Counted from the first letter of the stretch, positions 43,739 to 51,716 are shown. The stretch: 64,000 nt of DNA from Synergistaceae bacterium DZ-S4 (GCA_025943965.1 JAPCWD010000001.1:1-64000), one strand, 5' to 3'. Translations and numbers: made by a program. Notes: generated by a model from the letters alone, not told the origin.

Positions 43739-44995
43739 TTAAAGCGCCTCCCTCGGATCGGAGATCTCGCCCTTTAAGGCGGATGCTGCGACCATCATCG
43801 GGCTTGCAAGGTAGATGAAGCTGTCCTTGTCGCCCATGCGGCCCTTAAAGTTACGGTTTGCTGTGCTGATGGCTGCCTCTTCAGGCGCAAGGATGCCTTC
43901 GTGGTTACCCATGCATGGTCCGCATCCCGGGTTGCAGATGACGCATCCGGAATCAAGGAATACATCCAGAAGTCCCTCTCTCATTGCCTGGCGGTAGACT
44001 ATCCAGGAGGCGGGGATGACTATCGTACGGACTGCGACTTTCTTGCCCTTAAGGATCGCTGCAGCCGCGCGGAGGTCTTCAATACGTCCGTTCGTGCAGC
44101 TTCCGAGGAACGCCTCGTGGATCTTTGTGCCCTTGACTTCGCTGATCGGGGCATAGTTGTCGACCTTGTGCGGTTTCGCCACGCCGGGTTCGATGTCGCC
44201 GAGGTCATAGTGGTACTCAGCTGCGTAGACTGCGTCGTCGTCTGCCCAGAGGGGCTCCCAGCGGTCGCACTTCGCGTTGTCCCTGATCGCGTCGAGGACC
44301 TTCTGGTCGGGTCTGCAGACGGCGTTCTTTGCTCCGAACTCTATGCCCATGTTGCAGAGGGTCATCCTCTCAGCGATGCTCATGTTGTCGATGCCTTCGC
44401 CGTGGAACTCTACGCTCATGTAGTCGGCTCCGTCAGCCTTTACATCTCCGATGAACTTAAGGATGAAATCCTTTGCGGAAACGCCTGGCTTGAATTTGCC
44501 TGTGACTACAACTTTCATGCTTTCGGGGACCTTGAACCAGATCTTGCCTGTCGCCCATGCCGCTGCCATCTCCGAACGCCCGATACCGGTCGAGAATGCG
44601 CCGTAGGCTCCGTATGTGCAGGTGTGGCTGTCGCTTCCCACCATGATAAGTCCGGGGAGAGCGAAGCCTTCCTCGCACATCTTCTGATGGCACACTCCGC
44701 CGTCGCTGGTCACGTCGTAGAAATGCTTGATGCCCTGCTCTGCGGAGAACTCACGGACTTCCTTGTGGTTCACCGCGTGGTCGCTGGAAGGTGCCGGGAC
44801 TGCGTGGTCAAGGATAAAGACTATGCGCTCGGGCTTCCATACGTTCTTAACGCCAATTTTCTTGAATGTTCTTGCGATCGGAGCCCCGTTGTCGTGGCTC
44901 ATGCACCAGTCAGGTTCGACTGTTACGACCTGGTTGGCTACTACGTCGTAGCCGGCCGCCCTGCCAAGTGCCTTTTCGGCAAATGTCTTGCCCAT
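43739..44995 (-). CDS. Aconitase-like (LeuC-type) large subunit, pair 1
   Basis: A 418-residue [4Fe-4S] subunit. Seen: KTFAEKALGRAAG at the start, MVGSDSHTCTYGAYGAFSTGIGRSEMA, FLGSCTNGRIEDLRAAA (first cluster Cys) and CVICNPGCGPCMGNHEG (the C-x-x-C ligands), then STANRNFKGRMG. The CGPC form is shared with archaeal-type isopropylmalate isomerase and homoaconitase. ATG 44995 (MGKTFAEKAL) is the family start; the frame is open to 45082 but that extension crosses a hairpin. Likely hydrates or isomerises a tri- or dicarboxylic acid; aconitase activity is a good candidate. Confidence 0.9.
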   Translation of the reverse strand: MGKTFAEKALGRAAGYDVVANQVVTVEPDWCMSHDNGAPIARTFKKIGVKNVWKPERIVFILDHAVPAPSSDHAVNHKEVREFSAEQGIKHFYDVTSDGGVCHQKMCEEGFALPGLIMVGSDSHTCTYGAYGAFSTGIGRSEMAAAWATGKIWFKVPESMKVVVTGKFKPGVSAKDFILKFIGDVKADGADYMSVEFHGEGIDNMSIAERMTLCNMGIEFGAKNAVCRPDQKVLDAIRDNAKCDRWEPLWADDDAVYAAEYHYDLGDIEPGVAKPHKVDNYAPISEVKGTKIHEAFLGSCTNGRIEDLRAAAAILKGKKVAVRTIVIPASWIVYRQAMREGLLDVFLDSGCVICNPGCGPCMGNHEGILAPEEAAISTANRNFKGRMGDKDSFIYLASPMMVAASALKGEISDPREAL

Positions 44996-45062
44996 CTTAC
45001 TTTCACGCTCCCTGTATAAATATATTAAAAGTTTCTGATCGTTTAAGCGAGTTGCCTGTCTT

Positions 45063-45119
45063 AAGAGTGAAGCGGCTGTCATTTTTTTCTTTGATGCTTA
45101 ACAGCCGCTTTACTCTTTA
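45063..45119. repeat. Hairpin between the two LeuCD-type pairs
   Basis: AGCGGCTGT / ACAGCCGCT is the core of a stem extended by AAGAGT/ACTCTT on the outside. It separates pair 2 (upstream) from pair 1 (downstream) in transcription. The loop carries the only T/A-run. Confidence 0.65.
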
Positions 45120-45124
45120 TCTGC

Positions 45125-45652
45125 TTATTTCTTCGCAGCTGCCTGGGCCTTGAGGTATTCCATAAGGCCGCCTGCCTGCATTATGTCGTTTTCAAGGTCG
45201 CTGACCGCATCGCCGTGGAATTCATGCCCGCTGGTCACATCCTTGATGGTACCCGTTGAAAGTTCAACTTCAAGCTGGTCTCCGTCATTGATCTTTCCCT
45301 CTTTGATGGCATCTGAGATGCCCTTTACAAAGAGGACAGGATAGCCGTTGTTGATGGCGTTGCGGTAGTAGATACGTGAGCATGTCTCGGCAAGTACTAC
45401 AGGAATGCCGGAGTATTCTATGCAGTAGACCGCGTGCTCACGGCTTGAGCCGCATCCGAAGTTCTTTCCGGCGACCACAAAATCTCCTGGTTTTACTTCC
45501 TTGGCAAAATGCTCTTTGCCGGGGTAGTACTCGAACGCATACTGAGGCATGTTCTTTGGGTCTGTCTCGGCAAGATACTTGTTGTGGTAGATGAGGTCAG
45601 TATCGACGTCGTCACCGAATACCCACGCTCTGCCCTTGAGAATTTCGCTCAT
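45125..45652 (-). CDS. Aconitase-like (LeuD-type) small subunit, pair 2
   Basis: A 175-residue small subunit, clearly different from pair 1. Seen: GDDVDTDLIYHNKYLAETDPKNMPQYAFE, with specificity loop NKYLAET, then GDFVVAGKNFGCGSSREHAVYCIEYSGIPVVLAETCSRIYYRNAINNGYPVLF, and an extended, alanine/lysine-rich C-terminus. The loop length resembles homoaconitase-type small subunits (YLRTTDP) more than pair 1 does. It follows the pair 2 large subunit by 15 bases. Confidence 0.88.
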   Translation of the reverse strand: MSEILKGRAWVFGDDVDTDLIYHNKYLAETDPKNMPQYAFEYYPGKEHFAKEVKPGDFVVAGKNFGCGSSREHAVYCIEYSGIPVVLAETCSRIYYRNAINNGYPVLFVKGISDAIKEGKINDGDQLEVELSTGTIKDVTSGHEFHGDAVSDLENDIMQAGGLMEYLKAQAAAKK

Positions 45653-45667
45653 GTCAATCTTCCTCCT

Positions 45668-46948
45668 CTAGCCCAGAATGTCCCTGGGGTCTGTGATGAC
45701 GCCTTTGACTGCGGTTGCCATTGCAGACATGGGGCTCATAAGGTAAGTGTGGCTTCCTTTGCCTACCTTGCCTATGAAGTTGCGGTTAGTGGTCGAGCAT
45801 CCGACATCTCCGCTGGGGAGGGCTCCGTAGTGCTCCGCTGTGCAGAGTGCGCATGTCGGGTTGGTGAATACGATGCCTGCTTCGAGGAACTTCTCGATCA
45901 TTCCAGCCTTTGCGCATGCAAGCTGCACTTCGGTCGTGCTGGGAGTGATTATCGTGCGGACCTTCGGGCTGACCTTGCCGCCGCCTGCCATGAGGACATC
46001 GTAGGCTGCCTTGATATCTTCAAAACGTCCGTTAGAGCATGATCCGATATGGACCTGGTCTACTACTGCTCCTGCAACTTCCCTGACCGGCTTCACGTTG
46101 TCCGGGGCATCCGGGCATGACGCAAGGGGTTCGAGGTTGGTGACGTCGTATTTGAGGACCTTGCAGTACTCTGCATCGGCGTCTGCCGAAAGCTCTTTCA
46201 CTCTCTGCTCAACTTCCGGTCCGGCTCGCTCGACGAGCCACTTCAGGACTTCGCCGTTCGGCATGATGATAGGAACTTTTCCGCTCATCTCCGTTACCAT
46301 TGAACAGAGGGTTATGCGGTCTGCAAGGGTCGAGTTTTCGATCGTCTCGCCTGTGAACTCGACCGCGAGGAAGTCCATGCCGCCGGCACCGAGATCTCCG
46401 ACGATATGTGTGAGGAGGTCTCTCATGCAGACACCCTTCTGGAACTTTCCCGTAACTTCGATCTTCATCGTTTCTGGAACGCGGAACCAGTTGGTACCAT
46501 TGATCCAGGAGGCTGCGATGTCTGAGTTGCCGACGCCTGTCGCAAATGCGCCTACTCCGCCAAGGAGGTTCATGTGGCTGTCTGTCCCGAGGACCACATC
46601 TCCGGGTTTGATCATTCCGGCTTCAAGCATTACGTGCTGTCCGATGCCGTAGTTGATGTCGAATACGCGTTTGATGCCCTGTTTCTTTGCGAATTCGCGG
46701 ATTATCTTCTGGTTTGCGGAAACCTTCTCAGAGTGTGAAGGTGCCTGGAGGTCAAAAGTAAATGCGATCTTATCAGGATCCCATACTTTTGCGTCAGCTC
46801 CCATTTCCTTCTCGAACTGCAGTACGCAGTTTGCTCCGCCGAAGTCACGTGCGGTCGACCAGTCTATTTTGCACCATACGCGGTCTCCAACTTTTACGGG
46901 TTTACCTGCTGCCCGCTCCATGATCTTGACTATTGCTGTCTTGCCCAT
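45668..46948 (-). CDS. Aconitase-like (LeuC-type) large subunit, pair 2
   Basis: A 426-residue [4Fe-4S] hydro-lyase subunit. Seen: KTAIVKIMERAAGKPVKVGDRVWCKIDWSTARDFGG (a start unlike pair 1), VLGTDSHMNLLGGVGAFATGVGNSDIAASW, HIGSCSNGRFEDIKAAY and FTNPTCALCTAEHYGAL, which hold three cluster cysteines. The CALC-T-A-E context is not the usual CGPC-x-G or CSMC-x-A of the main families, and S-H-M-N replaces SHTCT. A distinct substrate from pair 1 is likely. Confidence 0.88.
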   Translation of the reverse strand: MGKTAIVKIMERAAGKPVKVGDRVWCKIDWSTARDFGGANCVLQFEKEMGADAKVWDPDKIAFTFDLQAPSHSEKVSANQKIIREFAKKQGIKRVFDINYGIGQHVMLEAGMIKPGDVVLGTDSHMNLLGGVGAFATGVGNSDIAASWINGTNWFRVPETMKIEVTGKFQKGVCMRDLLTHIVGDLGAGGMDFLAVEFTGETIENSTLADRITLCSMVTEMSGKVPIIMPNGEVLKWLVERAGPEVEQRVKELSADADAEYCKVLKYDVTNLEPLASCPDAPDNVKPVREVAGAVVDQVHIGSCSNGRFEDIKAAYDVLMAGGGKVSPKVRTIITPSTTEVQLACAKAGMIEKFLEAGIVFTNPTCALCTAEHYGALPSGDVGCSTTNRNFIGKVGKGSHTYLMSPMSAMATAVKGVITDPRDILG

Positions 46949-46979
46949 GTCGGTTATCCCTCCGTTTTTTTGAAGCTGC

Positions 46980-47540
46980 TTATTTCATTCCAAGGAACGA
47001 CTTCACGCTCTCAAAGTTCATAAAGTCGGCCTTGTTTACCATTACGCCTTCGGGGCTGCGGAGTGTACCGTCGCCCTCATGTGCGTGGTTTGCGATGATG
47101 TGTCCGATCTCATCGGGGCATCCGTTGCGAAGCGCGATAACGGTCCCTGAGAAGGGATGGCGAAGGTTCTTGCCCATTGTTGATTTGACTGTTTCACCTG
47201 CTGCGTTCTTCTCGTACTCGACGAGCTTGCCTACGTCATGGAGCAGTGCCCCTGCCACGAGAAGATCGTTGTCCATCATGAACTTGGGATCCTTTGCGGG
47301 ATAGATGGCATTGAACTCGTCCATTGATTTCTTTGCGATGCGGGTCACGCCTTTGACGTGATCCAGATATGTAAAGGGACAGTTGGGGATAAGAAGGGTG
47401 AATGGGATCTTATCCATGTCATCGGGTTCCCAGCCGCCTGTCTTAAGTGCGTCGACATAAGAAGCTACGACCTTGTCCTGCATACCCTTATCCTTGATCC
47501 ACTCGATTTCAGGGAACAGCTCTCTGATTCTTTTCTCCAT
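46980..47540 (-). CDS. HD-domain protein in the citrate lyase/aconitase cluster
   Basis: A 186-residue protein of the HD metal-dependent phosphohydrolase superfamily. Seen: YLDHVKGVTRIAKKS (first His), ALLHDVGKLVEYE (HD motif), HPFSGTVIALRNGCPDEIGHIIANHAHEGDGTLRSPEGVMVNKADFMNFE, consistent with five metal ligands. It lies between the regulator and the first large subunit and is probably co-transcribed. It may hydrolyse a nucleotide or phosphate ester; why it travels with these enzymes is unknown. Confidence 0.82.
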   Translation of the reverse strand: MEKRIRELFPEIEWIKDKGMQDKVVASYVDALKTGGWEPDDMDKIPFTLLIPNCPFTYLDHVKGVTRIAKKSMDEFNAIYPAKDPKFMMDNDLLVAGALLHDVGKLVEYEKNAAGETVKSTMGKNLRHPFSGTVIALRNGCPDEIGHIIANHAHEGDGTLRSPEGVMVNKADFMNFESVKSFLGMK

Positions 47541-47608
47541 GATGATTCCTCCTGTTTTTCTATTGTTTTTCCGAGTTGCCTTTTGCTCTATGTCCGGCCA
47601 GCCCGCAG

Positions 47609-48304
47609 TTACTGGGCCGCAATGCCCTTATGAAGTGTTTTGTATATCCTGTCGATGTGGTTCGACGCCATTTCTCTGGCCAGTTCAACGTTATGGTCGA
47701 GAATAGCCTCGTACATCTCACGGTGTTCGGCGAGGAAGGCTTCCTTGTCATCCAGGAGGTTGTAGATCTTGTCGTGAGTAGCCATTATCAGATCAAAATT
47801 CATCCTGGTTATGTTTACGAAGACAAAATTATGTGTCGCCTCCGCAAGCGCAAGGTGGAAGTCAAAATCCGACTGAGCCCTCTGGTTTGGATCTCCCAGT
47901 CTCTTTTCTGTGGAGGTCAGCACCCGCAGCAGCCTTGTCAGATCAGATGAAGTTGCCCTCATTGCGCTTTCGGCCGCTATTGCGGGGTCGAGGATCCTCC
48001 GGGCCTCCATAAGCTCAAGCACTGCAGAGTCCTCAAGGCGAATATTTTTTTCGTCTTCTGCGGGGGGTTTGGGGTGGCGCACAAAACGGCCCTTTCCAGG
48101 GACCGATTCGATCAGCCCCAGCAGTTCCATGACTCTGAAGGCCTCCCTCAAGGAACTCCTGCTGACGCCGAAGTCATCCATGAGCTGCCTTTCCGAAGGA
48201 AGCGGATCTCCCGGAAGTATTTCTCCCTTTGAAATGGATTCCTTTAATTTTTCTACAACCTTCTCATATATACGGGTCCCCCGTGAGACTTGAGTTTCGA
48301 TCAT
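47609..48304 (-). CDS. GntR-family regulator, FadR/FCD subfamily
   Basis: A 231-residue transcription factor. Seen: winged helix-turn-helix at 10-75 (IYEKVVEKLKESISKGEILPGDPLPSERQLMDDFGVSRSSLREAFRVMELLGLIESVPGKGRFV) and a helical FCD ligand domain at about 95-225. The FCD domain has metal-ligand positions D/H typical of regulators that sense carboxylic acids. First gene of the ten-gene cluster, so it most likely controls it in response to an organic acid. A matching operator lies upstream at 48572-48582. Confidence 0.9.
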   Translation of the reverse strand: MIETQVSRGTRIYEKVVEKLKESISKGEILPGDPLPSERQLMDDFGVSRSSLREAFRVMELLGLIESVPGKGRFVRHPKPPAEDEKNIRLEDSAVLELMEARRILDPAIAAESAMRATSSDLTRLLRVLTSTEKRLGDPNQRAQSDFDFHLALAEATHNFVFVNITRMNFDLIMATHDKIYNLLDDKEAFLAEHREMYEAILDHNVELAREMASNHIDRIYKTLHKGIAAQ

Positions 48305-48339
48305 GTGAAAAAACTCCTTTCCTGGACCACCCAGTATAC

Positions 48340-48368
48340 CTTATAGCATGCCCAAAAGAAAAATTCAA
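48340..48368 (-). promoter_or_regulatory. Promoter of the GntR-citrate lyase cluster
   Basis: On the minus strand TTGAAT (48363-48368) and TATAAG (48340-48345) are 17 bases apart, 36 bases before the regulator's ATG. A GGTGGTCC half-site of the upstream operator occurs just after the -10 (about 48324-48331). Confidence 0.6.
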
Positions 48369-48570
48369 GGGCAAAACCATAGTCTAAATAGTCTGATTAT
48401 TCAGCGGCAAAGGGTCCTTTGCTCTATTTGCCGCGCATATTGGCACCGGCGGCGGATCCGCACTGGTTCAGACCAAAGGGGAAATAGTGAGTATCTCTGC
48501 CGGAGCAGGAGTAAAATCAGTAACCACTACAATTATTGTTTATTTTAAAAATTTAAATTTGGCGTTCCTG

Positions 48571-48583
48571 GTGGTCGGACCAC
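48571..48583. promoter_or_regulatory. GntR/FadR-type operator palindrome
   Basis: GTGGTC-G-GACCAC is a perfect 13-base dyad whose core TGGTCGGACCA meets the FadR-subfamily consensus TNGTNNNACNA. It lies 267 bases upstream of the FadR-type regulator gene and 114 before the prepilin-like gene. Confidence 0.6.
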
Positions 48584-48696
48584 TTGTTTAATTGTTTCAT
48601 AATGATATAGGTCAGGAATGTCGCATAGGTTGACTTGGATATATGAGGCATATAATATCTTGGGGAGTGAAAAGAGCTAAGGGGAGGCTTAAGGGA

Positions 48697-49227
48697 ATGC
48701 CACGAGAAAAACTTGGAGTATTTTCAAAAAAGAGGGCCTTTACCCTTGTGGAACTCCTTATAGCAGTGATGATCATAGGAATACTTGCAGGTATGATGCT
48801 CATGTCGGCGGGATCTGCGACTGACTCCGCAAAGGCCGCAAGGATCATATCGGACCTCAGGAACATGAAAGCCGCGGCGCTCATGTACTGGGCGGATAAC
48901 AGGAGCTGGCCAAGATGGTTTTATGCCGGAGAAGCCTACCACGATTCTTATGGTAAAGCTCTACCCTCAAAGTACAGTGATCTCACAAAGCAAGGAGACG
49001 GCTATATTTTGGTAGCAATGCAAGGAAAACAAGACTCCACCGTTTATGCAGCTGCCGATGTTTCCAAACTTGATCCGGGGGTAAGAAAAGTACTTGAGAA
49101 AAAATCAAAAGAATCGTCTCTTTACGGAGGAGATCTTGCCGATATGCCAAATTTGACTCTGGAAGGTGTAGTCGCTTCACCCTACCAAGCCGGGCATGAA
49201 GCAGTTATTACAATAATCAGCAAATAA
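48697..49227 (+). CDS. Type IV prepilin-like (pseudopilin) protein
   Basis: A 176-residue protein with a class III signal: FSKKRAFTLVELLIAVMIIGILAGMMLMSA, in which prepilin peptidase would cut after Ala and methylate Phe. Glycine is usual at that place, alanine is tolerated. The remainder is a globular domain. No pilus assembly genes are adjacent, so it is an orphan pseudopilin. Starts at 48643 and a GTG between are possible; ATG 48697 best suits a short leader peptide. Confidence 0.82.
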   Translation: MPREKLGVFSKKRAFTLVELLIAVMIIGILAGMMLMSAGSATDSAKAARIISDLRNMKAAALMYWADNRSWPRWFYAGEAYHDSYGKALPSKYSDLTKQGDGYILVAMQGKQDSTVYAAADVSKLDPGVRKVLEKKSKESSLYGGDLADMPNLTLEGVVASPYQAGHEAVITIISK

Positions 49228-49280
49228 CCTTTTTGCGTACCGCTTCCCGTATGACACTAAACATATGCCTGTGAGAGGTC

Positions 49281-50567
49281 TTGAGAACGATCACAACTGA
49301 GATGGACTTCAAAGAGATATTATCGATGAAAGGGCGAAGGATACTGGGGATCAACCCCCCTGTTGAGGACTTCGCCTTTTTCGATCTGTGGTCAAAGCCC
49401 GCCGGTCTCCTCTATCTTCTTGAGAGGATGAGGATAAACGGCAATGAGGTATGTCTGCTCGACTGCATACATGAGGCCGCTGTCGGCAAAAGATCCTTCG
49501 GACGCGAGAAGATCGGCTGCGAGGAAATCGAAAAGCCCCCTGTGTACAGCGGTATCAAAAGAAAATACCACCGGTTCGGACTATCCGAAGAGCGTGTAAA
49601 AGAAAGACTGGCTGAGATCCCAAGGCCCGATGCAGTATTTCTCACTTCAGCCATGACTTACTGGTACGGCGGACTAAAATGGACCATTTCGATCCTTAAA
49701 AAAGAATTGCCGGAGGTCCCGGTAATACTTGGAGGCACTTATTCCAAACTCTGCCCCGAACATGCAAAGGAACTTGGAGCAGACCGCATAGTCACCGGCC
49801 ACTGGATCCCGGACACTCCATACCCGGCAATGGACCTTTATGATAAGCTCCCTTACGGCGTCACGATGACGTCCTTCGGGTGTCCTCTCTCATGCAGTTA
49901 CTGCGCCTCCCGCCTCCTTTGGCCAGAATATCTGAGGCGATCTGCTCTTTCCGTTCTCTGTGAGACAGATTATCAGGTCTCCCTTGGGGTCAAAGATTTC
50001 GCATTTTACGACGATGCTCTGCTGTTGGATAAGGAGAAGTATTTTTACCCCCTCTGTCGTGAACTGAGGTCAAGATATGAGGATGACCTCTCTTTCCATA
50101 CTCCCAATGGGCTCCATGTAAGGGAGATAGATGAAGAGTGCGCAATGACGCTTAAGGGGGCCGGATTCAGGACCATCAGACTCTCGCTTGAAAGCATCGA
50201 CCCCAAAATTGCGGGGGCGGGTTCGGGCAAGGTGGCAAGAGAGGAGTACATAAAAGCTGTGGGGCATCTTCTTGATGCAGGTTATTCACGCAATGACTGC
50301 GAGACATATATCCTTCTCGGACTTCCGGGACAGGACATTGTTTCGGTGAAGGATACCATAGACTTTGTACACGCTGCGGGGGGAAAGCCAAAATTGGCCG
50401 AATTTTCGCCGATACCAGGGACTCCCTCATTTGAAAAGGCCGCCGAAAAGTTACCTGAGCTCAGAAATGAACCGCTTCTCCAAAACAATTCCGTATACTC
50501 GTCATGGATCTCCGGGAATATCTCCCCTGAGGAACTCCAGGAACTGAAAGACCTGGCACGAAAATAA
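49281..50567 (+). CDS. Radical SAM protein, B12-binding-like type
   Basis: A 428-residue radical SAM enzyme. Seen: an N-terminal region like a cobalamin-binding domain (GRRILGINPPVEDFAFFDLWSKPAGLLYLLERMRINGNEVCLLDC), VILGGTYSKLCPEHAKELGADRIVTGH, then the cluster motif FGCPLSCSYCASRLLWPEY, and an Elp3/MiaB-like barrel with LSLESIDPKI and YILLGLPGQ. The B12-binding DxHxxG signature is not clear. Product unknown. The start is uncertain: TTG 49281 or ATG 49302. Confidence 0.8.
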   Translation: MRTITTEMDFKEILSMKGRRILGINPPVEDFAFFDLWSKPAGLLYLLERMRINGNEVCLLDCIHEAAVGKRSFGREKIGCEEIEKPPVYSGIKRKYHRFGLSEERVKERLAEIPRPDAVFLTSAMTYWYGGLKWTISILKKELPEVPVILGGTYSKLCPEHAKELGADRIVTGHWIPDTPYPAMDLYDKLPYGVTMTSFGCPLSCSYCASRLLWPEYLRRSALSVLCETDYQVSLGVKDFAFYDDALLLDKEKYFYPLCRELRSRYEDDLSFHTPNGLHVREIDEECAMTLKGAGFRTIRLSLESIDPKIAGAGSGKVAREEYIKAVGHLLDAGYSRNDCETYILLGLPGQDIVSVKDTIDFVHAAGGKPKLAEFSPIPGTPSFEKAAEKLPELRNEPLLQNNSVYSSWISGNISPEELQELKDLARK

Positions 50568-50602
50568 ACTGATGTTCGTCGACACCCGGACCTTTATTCC
50601 GG

Positions 50603-51028
50603 TCAACAGATCTCCTCGTTCTCAACTTTTGTCTTCATCATGACCAGATGAGTGCTTACACAAACCCCGACTACAGCCAAAATTATCCGGACAAGCGGCT
50701 TATGCACAGCTGCCGCGGACAAACCGAGACCTGCCCAAAGGAAAAGGATCGCCCTGATTTTTACTGACTTGCTGACTCCTGCGTTTGTCCGATAATTCTC
50801 TATATACTCTCCGAAAAAGCGCGACCTGCAGAGCCACCTGTGCATATCAGGGCTGCTCCCTGCGAAACATCCGGCTGCAAGCAGCACAAATGGCGTTGTC
50901 GGAAGAAGCGGGAGGAAGACTCCGATGCCTCCAAGCACCAGTGAGAAAACTCCTGCAGTGATCAGAAGCGCCTTCTTTATTCTGTCCGATTCTCTGCTAT
51001 CTGGGATATTTTTCTCTGTCTTTTGCAT
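50603..51028 (-). CDS. YbaN-family (DUF454) membrane protein
   Basis: A 141-residue inner-membrane protein. Seen: GVFSLVLGGIGVFLPLLPTTPFVLLAAGCFAGSSPDMHRWLCRSRFFGEYIENYR, the DUF454 hallmark, then two more hydrophobic helices. It overlaps the start of the following strand-mate plsC by 32 bases. Function unknown in the family. Confidence 0.88.
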   Translation of the reverse strand: MQKTEKNIPDSRESDRIKKALLITAGVFSLVLGGIGVFLPLLPTTPFVLLAAGCFAGSSPDMHRWLCRSRFFGEYIENYRTNAGVSKSVKIRAILFLWAGLGLSAAAVHKPLVRIILAVVGVCVSTHLVMMKTKVENEEIC

Positions 51029-51635
51029 CCATTGCCACGAAAAATTCTTCTATTTTATCAAGAATGAATTTACGTTTTTCCTTATCATTCAGCTCCTGAG
51101 GTATCTGTGAAGGGAAGATGGGATCTCCGTAAACCACATAGAGCTTTCTCGGACGGGGATATTTCATGTGGGGAGACATTGCTCTGAAAGTGCCTCCGGC
51201 CCATGCAGGCACAACAGGCGCTCCGGTCTTGAGCGAAAGAATGGCGACCCCGCCTTCAAGGGGCTGGAGCGTACCATCCTCTGTTCTGTGTCCCTCGGGG
51301 CAAATGTAGACGCTGTATCCGTCATGTATGAATCCCATGATCATCCTAAGGAGAGCTGCAGAGCTGTTTTTATCCTCAGGCGTGACAGGAACTGCTCCCA
51401 TTCTCCTCAGATATGCTCCGAAAAGAGGGAACTTGAAAAGCTTTTCCCATGCAACGAATTTGAGCACCCGTGGACAGAAGGTATAGCCGACCAGCGGGGG
51501 ATCCAGGTAACTTGCATGGTTCGACGCAACTATTACGGGTATGTCTTTGGGTATTTTCTCTTTCCCGCTGACCGAAAGGCGGTGATAAAGGGTAAAATAT
51601 ATTGAGACTATAAACCTTGTCAACTGGTATAACAT
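50997..51635 (-). CDS. plsC: 1-acylglycerol-3-phosphate acyltransferase
   Basis: A 212-residue membrane-associated acyltransferase of phospholipid synthesis. Seen: catalytic NHASYLDPP (HxxxxD), then VAWEKLFKFPLFGAYLRRMGAVPV, the CPEGHRTEDGTLQPLEGGVAIL block in place of FPEGTRS, and GAPVVPAW. Transfers an acyl chain to the sn-2 position of lysophosphatidate. Divergent from the DUF502 gene. Confidence 0.88.
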   Translation of the reverse strand: MLYQLTRFIVSIYFTLYHRLSVSGKEKIPKDIPVIVASNHASYLDPPLVGYTFCPRVLKFVAWEKLFKFPLFGAYLRRMGAVPVTPEDKNSSAALLRMIMGFIHDGYSVYICPEGHRTEDGTLQPLEGGVAILSLKTGAPVVPAWAGGTFRAMSPHMKYPRPRKLYVVYGDPIFPSQIPQELNDKEKRKFILDKIEEFFVAMDAKDREKYPR

Positions 51636-51716
51636 TTAAGGATTCCTCCCGTTGGCTGCATCTGAGCTAAGGATATCCCAGAAATGAGCAAATTGACAAG
51701 TCTTGGAGTGATCACG

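Larger units (their letters stand above)
48305..48696. other. Intergenic control region upstream of the citrate lyase/aconitase cluster
   Basis: No certain gene. Contains the cluster promoter (48340-48368, minus strand), the GTGGTC-G-GACCAC operator (48571-48583), and an open, protein-like plus-strand segment without a start codon (about 48387-48591; GTGGGSALVQTKGEIVSISA...). The last may be a gene remnant. Confidence 0.5.

Noticed and set aside
43901-45019. 372-codon open frame on the plus strand
   Set aside because: It is fully antisense to the pair 1 LeuC-type gene, has odd composition (Val/Ala/Cys/Asp-rich) and no ribosome site. It is a shadow of the real gene's codon bias.
48387-48591. 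Open plus-strand segment with protein-like sequence (GTGGGSALVQ...)
   Set aside because: No start codon, no ribosome site, a TGA just upstream and no family I recognise. Mentioned as possible remnant, not called as a gene.
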